A stretch of DNA of 64,000 nucleotides. Source: Paralichthys olivaceus (Eukaryota; Chordata; Actinopteri; Pleuronectiformes; Paralichthyidae). Below the pieces are notes generated by a model. It saw only the letters and a list, made by a program, of their open reading frames with translations. It was not told the DNA's origin and made no database searches. Numbering within the stretch: the stretch's first letter is position 1; every line of letters begins with the position of its first letter. The stretch lies in assembly GCF_024713975.1 (NCBI RefSeq), contig NC_091109.1, forward strand, positions 20,181,760 through 20,245,759. The letters are read 5' to 3'. Below are positions 60,001 to 64,000 of this stretch, one piece after another. The translations under genes and the position numbers were made by a program.

Positions 60001-63000
60001 ATTTGAATATAATTGTAAGTATAAATATAAGTGTGTATATTATATCATGTTGTATTTCTTAATGATGGGTTCTCTGGCATCATTACGCAGGATTGGAAAG
60101 TTGACCAAAGATTTCACAAAATGTTCTCAGACAAGAAATCTTGGTAAACTTTTTAGGATTAAAAAAATGTGGCATGCAGGGAGTCAGACGTGTTCATGCA
60201 GAGCACAGAAGGCCAAGCTGAGATGTGAGTTACAGAGTAAAATAACAAAACGCTAATGAAAGAATAAGAAGAACAGCAGGGAAAGTTTCCTCCGCAGTGA
60301 AATCATTATCCATCTAAAGACAACACATTCTTGTGTTTGATTAATACGTCTGCTTAAAGTTTTGTCCAGAAAATGTCCGTCGACGAGAACAACACATCGC
60401 GCAAACTTCTCCGATGCGTGAAAACGTGCAGATACTCACACGAGCAGGAGCAGCGGGTAGTGCGACGTCTCCACGAAGCCTGCGGGCTTGAGGATCTGCA
60501 TCGACAAAGCTGTGAGGCAGACACACAACAAAATAAACACACTTCAATGAAGACTGATAAAACACAACATTTAATTAATACTTCTACATTTTCGCTATCT
60601 TTCAATAATCACAAGCTGTGCGTCAACTAATGTATTTTTCAGAAATCGAATTAATTGAGAGCCGCTAAAACAAATGAGAAACATTTTAATTGCAGGAAGT
60701 AAAAAAAGATTCTACCCTCATGGCAGCTTGACTGATGTGTTTTCAGATTAAATTATAATTAAAACATCACAGTTTAATACAGCGGGAGAAAAATGTAAAA
60801 TAGCTTTTTTCTACATTCATTTGTCATGAAATGAGAGAATCAGTAGAATAGACAAAAACAATAAGCTAATAACTGAGTCGCATCTTATATATCATCTTAT
60901 TATCTTTTGGGTTTTTATTGAACACATCCATTAAACACTGACAGCGCTGGTGCACCTTTAGATTTTAATAACTGGTTGAACCTCCTTTGGCAGCAATAAC
61001 TTCAAATAAGTGCCTCCAGCAGCTGCTCGCTCCTCGTACAGAACTAAGTGATGTTATTCTCTGCAGAGCATTTTCTGCTGTCGTGTCACTGTGAACATAA
61101 TATCCTTATATCCTCGGAGAAGACTTGACTCCACAGAAACTTTATGCACATTTTCAATTCTGGACAGTACTTTTTCTGAGATCTCTCTTACGCTCACGTG
61201 ACAGTGATCGTTAACTTAGACTGCGATGTTTCGTTATTGTAACTTAAATGAACATGTGACCAAATTTTAAAACACATTTCTACATTAACGCAGACACAGA
61301 GATCATTTACATTATTTCATTGTCACGTTTTTGTGTAACACGTACTGTAATCATCCATGTTGATCTCCTTGTACTCCACCGTGGGCATCTGCATGGAATC
61401 CAAGGTCAGCCTCAGGTTCTCGTTGCTCTCCAGTTTATAGACTTCTGTGATACCTGCAGACAAGAAATAAGAAACCAGTTTATAATTTATACGTGGTTTA
61501 AAGTTCAGCTGAGACCACGGTGAGTTATTGTTGTGTGATCCCCGGCAACCCAGTAACTTCAAATTATACCTTTTAATTAAAGAAAGACAAACAATAAAAA
61601 AAAAACTTAATATCAAACTAAATATATTAAAAGTTTTTAAACAACAGAAAATGTGTTTCAGTCTTCTTCAGCTCTTTTGTTAATTTTCACATATTTATCA
61701 CCTTGATGATTTGAAAGTGACAATAAAAACCTGACTGCAATGATTCTTTCTTTGTTCATTAATTCAAATATTGAAAAGAATGTGTGAAGCCCTGTCTTTA
61801 ATTTCAAACAAGAACCCCCCCCCACAAACACACACACAGAATCCTTCCAATCCTACAACATGAACCTCAACTAATCCACACCAGACATAAATAAATAAAT
61901 AAAACAGAAATGAGAGCAGCTGAATCTGTGACCTGGATTCTCCGGAGTTTGTCCTAAAAAAGAGAAAGCAGCTGTGCCTATTCAGCAGGTAACAGGTGGT
62001 TTGTGCAGCCGGCTCGTTGCCTTTGATAGCAATGAAAGCTGAAGTCAGAGGGGAAACAGGAAACACTATGAACGCAGGCAGCGTCGCTCTGTGTTCACTG
62101 ATCAACAGTCTCCCAACGACACGTTGCGTTCGTTAAAAATGTCAGTGATGTTAACGGCAGAACAACCTGTCAGTGTGGAAACAACCCGTACAAGTGAATA
62201 AACTGAATTACCCACAAAATAAACAGCTGCATAATTGGCAGTAATAAAATCAAACTGCAGACTTTTAACGCAGTCAGGGCGGCGACATCATGTTGATAAA
62301 ACATGACACACACACACACACTGTGTAATGAAATTACAGCATGCTGATGTTGCTGTTGGGCAGCTCATAATTTAATGAGTACATCCATTGTGAGGAGTAA
62401 TGTGATTACTTCCATCAAGCCGGACTTGGCTCTTGGACAAACGATGACTCAGTGCACAGGTTGTCACTGCAGTGGAAACACGTCCCTGTTGGACAAGGTC
62501 ATTTCCAATGTCGCTGCTACGCAGATGAAAACAAGACGGACTCGTAACGTCTCTAAAAATCATTCTGAGTCTTAAAAATGCAAATGTGTGATTCAGTCGG
62601 TGGAAAAACTCACTTTCTCTGTCTTGCGTCTCACTTTCCGCGTCTCTCTGCGTCTCGTAAATGGCCACAAACGGGATGTCGGGGCCTGAGGAGAAAATCA
62701 TCATCATAAACCAGGAAAAGATTCATTCTGCTCAATTTGAAAGTTTTTTTTTTTGTCTAAATTTATCATTGAATGCTCACTGGCGTCAGACGAGCCAGAG
62801 ACTTATCCGCCAGACAAAGGCAACTCGTCGGTTACATGGTTTATGTAATGCATCAGCTGGAAAAGCTCGTCCACATCTAGGCCACAAGCAAAGTCCCTCT
62901 AAAGCCTCAAAGAGGCCCGAGGAGGGACAGCGAACGGAGTGACTGATGCACTTAGCAAATTGTGAACGGTCCGCAGAAACACGGAGGCTTTCTTCTTCCT

Positions 63001-63905
63001 CTCTCTTCTCGTGGTAATGATATTATAACCTCATCACACGAATTCCTCATTGATTTATTACGGCCGTACTGATCTGAGTTCACATAGTTTGGTTCAGAGG
63101 TGATTGTTTGATCAGTGATTACATTCTGAGGCTTCAAGTCTGACTCTGATCACAGAAGCAGGAATCTTCTGACACCTCGGGTCTATTTTTGTGTCAGTTT
63201 GAACACAGAGCGATGACATTTTGATATTGTTCCGTTCTACTTTCAATGCCAACCCAAGTCAAACTGTTGAAAACACAGAAAACTAGATTGTATGCCTTCA
63301 CCAACCAGTGTTATAATACAATATAATTTATGAAACCCAACATTAACAGGTACTACTTTATTAACTCTAAACACGTCAAGTTTAATTTAAGAAATGGTTT
63401 CTGAGTTATGTTCTGAAAATGAGATGCTAAATTTGGCACGTTTGGCCAACATGTGTTATTAGCGTGTGTGGAAAGAATTATTAGAATAATAGAAAGGTTT
63501 AATACTAATCTGTATTAGTTGTAATAAAATATAGTTTGACTTTGTTGCTGAAGAAAATCAACTATAACATCATAGCACAGCAATAAAAATGTCATCGTGT
63601 AGTAAAGCATTAAAATGTTAATGAATCCCCCTCAGAATGTTCCGTCATTGGCTGAACTCATAATAAAAGCAGACTTTGCACCGTGCTGTTAAACTACAGC
63701 CCCGCTTGCCTTCATAAAGTCGTTAGGATGAACAGAGAGTTGCAGAGAGAGAGAGAGAGAGAAAGGAGACATGCGGTGTTAGCTACCTTGGCAGTTGAGA
63801 AGGAAATAGCTCATGTTGTGGCTGAAGGAGCCGCTAATGTAGCCACAGCTGTCGGACAGGGCGCAGGACAGGCAGCGGCGGTTGAACGAACCAAAAGTGT
63901 CGGCA
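57054..63905 (-). CDS. dpp6: Dipeptidyl aminopeptidase-like protein 6, C-terminal exons (partial)
   Basis: Single-pass type II membrane protein; auxiliary subunit of Kv4 potassium channels, related to DPP4 but inactive as a peptidase. Exons in transcript order: 63905-63787, 62685-62614, 61453-61346, 60509-60440, 59920-59726, 59400-59346, 59240-59141, 58469-58411, 58311-58239, 58151-58078, 57203-57054; all phases agree, 357 codons plus TAG. Readings include [122 protein letters not shown] and [20 protein letters not shown]. LKPxxF-x-x-T-HYPLLL and HPTADEKxHFQHTA favour DPP6 over DPP10. The nucleophile position is Val (GQVYGGY); Asp and His remain. The N-terminal ~60% lies beyond 64000. Whether this is dpp6a or dpp6b is unresolved. 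Confidence 0.93.
57204..58077 (-). other. dpp6 last intron with an (AT)n microsatellite
   Basis: 874 nt. Contains an (AT)n tract at about 57493-57517. No other repeat or coding signal is apparent. Confidence 0.5.
58470..59140 (-). other. dpp6 intron
   Basis: 671 nt of unremarkable sequence between the exon ending ITDFELY and the exon beginning [10 protein letters not shown]. No repeat family recognised. Confidence 0.45.
59401..59725 (-). other. dpp6 intron
   Basis: 325 nt, AT-rich with a T/A run near 59588-59604. It starts at a GTATGTG donor on the minus strand. Nothing else is seen. Confidence 0.45.
59921..60439 (-). other. dpp6 intron
   Basis: 519 nt, AT-rich, with a short (CA)n near 59949-59960. 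No coding or mobile-element signature was found. Confidence 0.45.
60510..61345 (-). other. dpp6 intron containing a possible transposon trace
   Basis: 836 nt. The segment at about 60952-61150 resembles part of a Tc1-like element (see that entry). The rest is AT-rich and anonymous. Confidence 0.45.
60952..61150. mobile_element. Possible decayed Tc1-like fragment
   Basis: GGTTGAACCTCCTTTGGCAG and CAATAACTTCAAATAAGTGC, followed by CCAGCAGCTGCTCG, resemble the 'cctttggcagcaataac' words found in several fish Tc1-like elements. No terminal repeats are identified. Family membership is only a likeness of short words. Confidence 0.4.
61454..62613 (-). other. dpp6 intron with short tandem repeats
   Basis: 1.16 kb. 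Holds a C-run plus CA-rich tract near 61816-61840, (AAAT)n near 61886-61903 and (AC)n near 62308-62322. No exon or mobile element is recognised. Confidence 0.45.
62686..63786 (-). other. dpp6 intron
   Basis: 1.1 kb. Contains a poly-T run near 62744-62755 and a (GA)n tract at about 63745-63764 just before the donor of the preceding exon. Otherwise no recognisable feature. The last 95 nt of the window (63906-64000) are the start of the next intron upstream. Confidence 0.45.
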
Positions 63906-64000
63906 CTAAGAAAACAAAGAATACAGCTAATGTTTTGCAGAATTCTAAATTTACCCATATAAGCAAAATGTCAGCGGCTTTCACTGTCAAAACCAATCGG

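Noticed and set aside
1..64000. CRISPR arrays, operons, tRNA or rRNA genes
   Set aside because: None seen. The only long tandem array has no spacer structure, and the intron-exon architecture is vertebrate.

Overview
This window is nuclear DNA from a vertebrate, almost certainly a teleost fish. The genes have many short exons bounded by GT...AG introns. Tc1-like transposon remnants of the kind common in fish, plus abundant CA/GT, GA and AT microsatellites, lie between the exons. The exon sequences also read like fish versions of known vertebrate genes. Bacterial features (operons, ribosome binding sites, CRISPR arrays) do not apply.

Four protein-coding genes can be read. (1) A collagen XV alpha-1 gene (col15a1) runs on the + strand from about 1045 to 47910. 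A tiny start exon and a signal-peptide exon (1045-1235) precede an intron of about 24.8 kb. Then come the laminin-G-like domain (26066-26865), an acidic non-collagenous segment, many short Gly-X-Y exons (33439-46168), a trimerization/hinge region with an RGD (46302-47015) and the endostatin-like C-terminus (47228-47910). With the exon choices given here every phase agrees and the total is 3963 nt (1320 residues), close to human COL15A1. (2) An apolipoprotein D-like lipocalin (50165-51105, +, 194 aa). (3) Gamma-glutamyl hydrolase, ggh (52217-54556, +, 306 aa). (4) The last eleven exons of a dipeptidyl-peptidase-like gene, dpp6 (63905-57054, - strand), convergent with ggh and continuing beyond the right edge.

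Non-genic content: the 24.8 kb intron 2 holds a Tc1-like fragment (about 8401-8700), a dispersed fish repeat (about 16148-16455), a (GAAT)-rich stretch and otherwise unremarkable sequence. Later introns contain MITE-like inverted repeats, two more Tc1-family relics and, in intron 26, a 3.6 kb AT-rich satellite-like array (38560-42140). That array is built from about 93-bp monomers arranged in higher-order repeats of 840, 561 and about 654 bp.

The genes do not form a pathway. The collagen is an extracellular proteoglycan-type matrix protein, apoD a secreted lipid carrier, GGH a lysosomal/secreted folate polyglutamate hydrolase, and DPP6 a membrane-bound, catalytically dead auxiliary subunit of Kv4 channels. 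I see no new multi-gene system. The items most worth checking are the higher-order array, the Ser-Gly coding minisatellite in col15a1, the Val at the dead active-site position of DPP6, and the competing small exons around 44456-45091.
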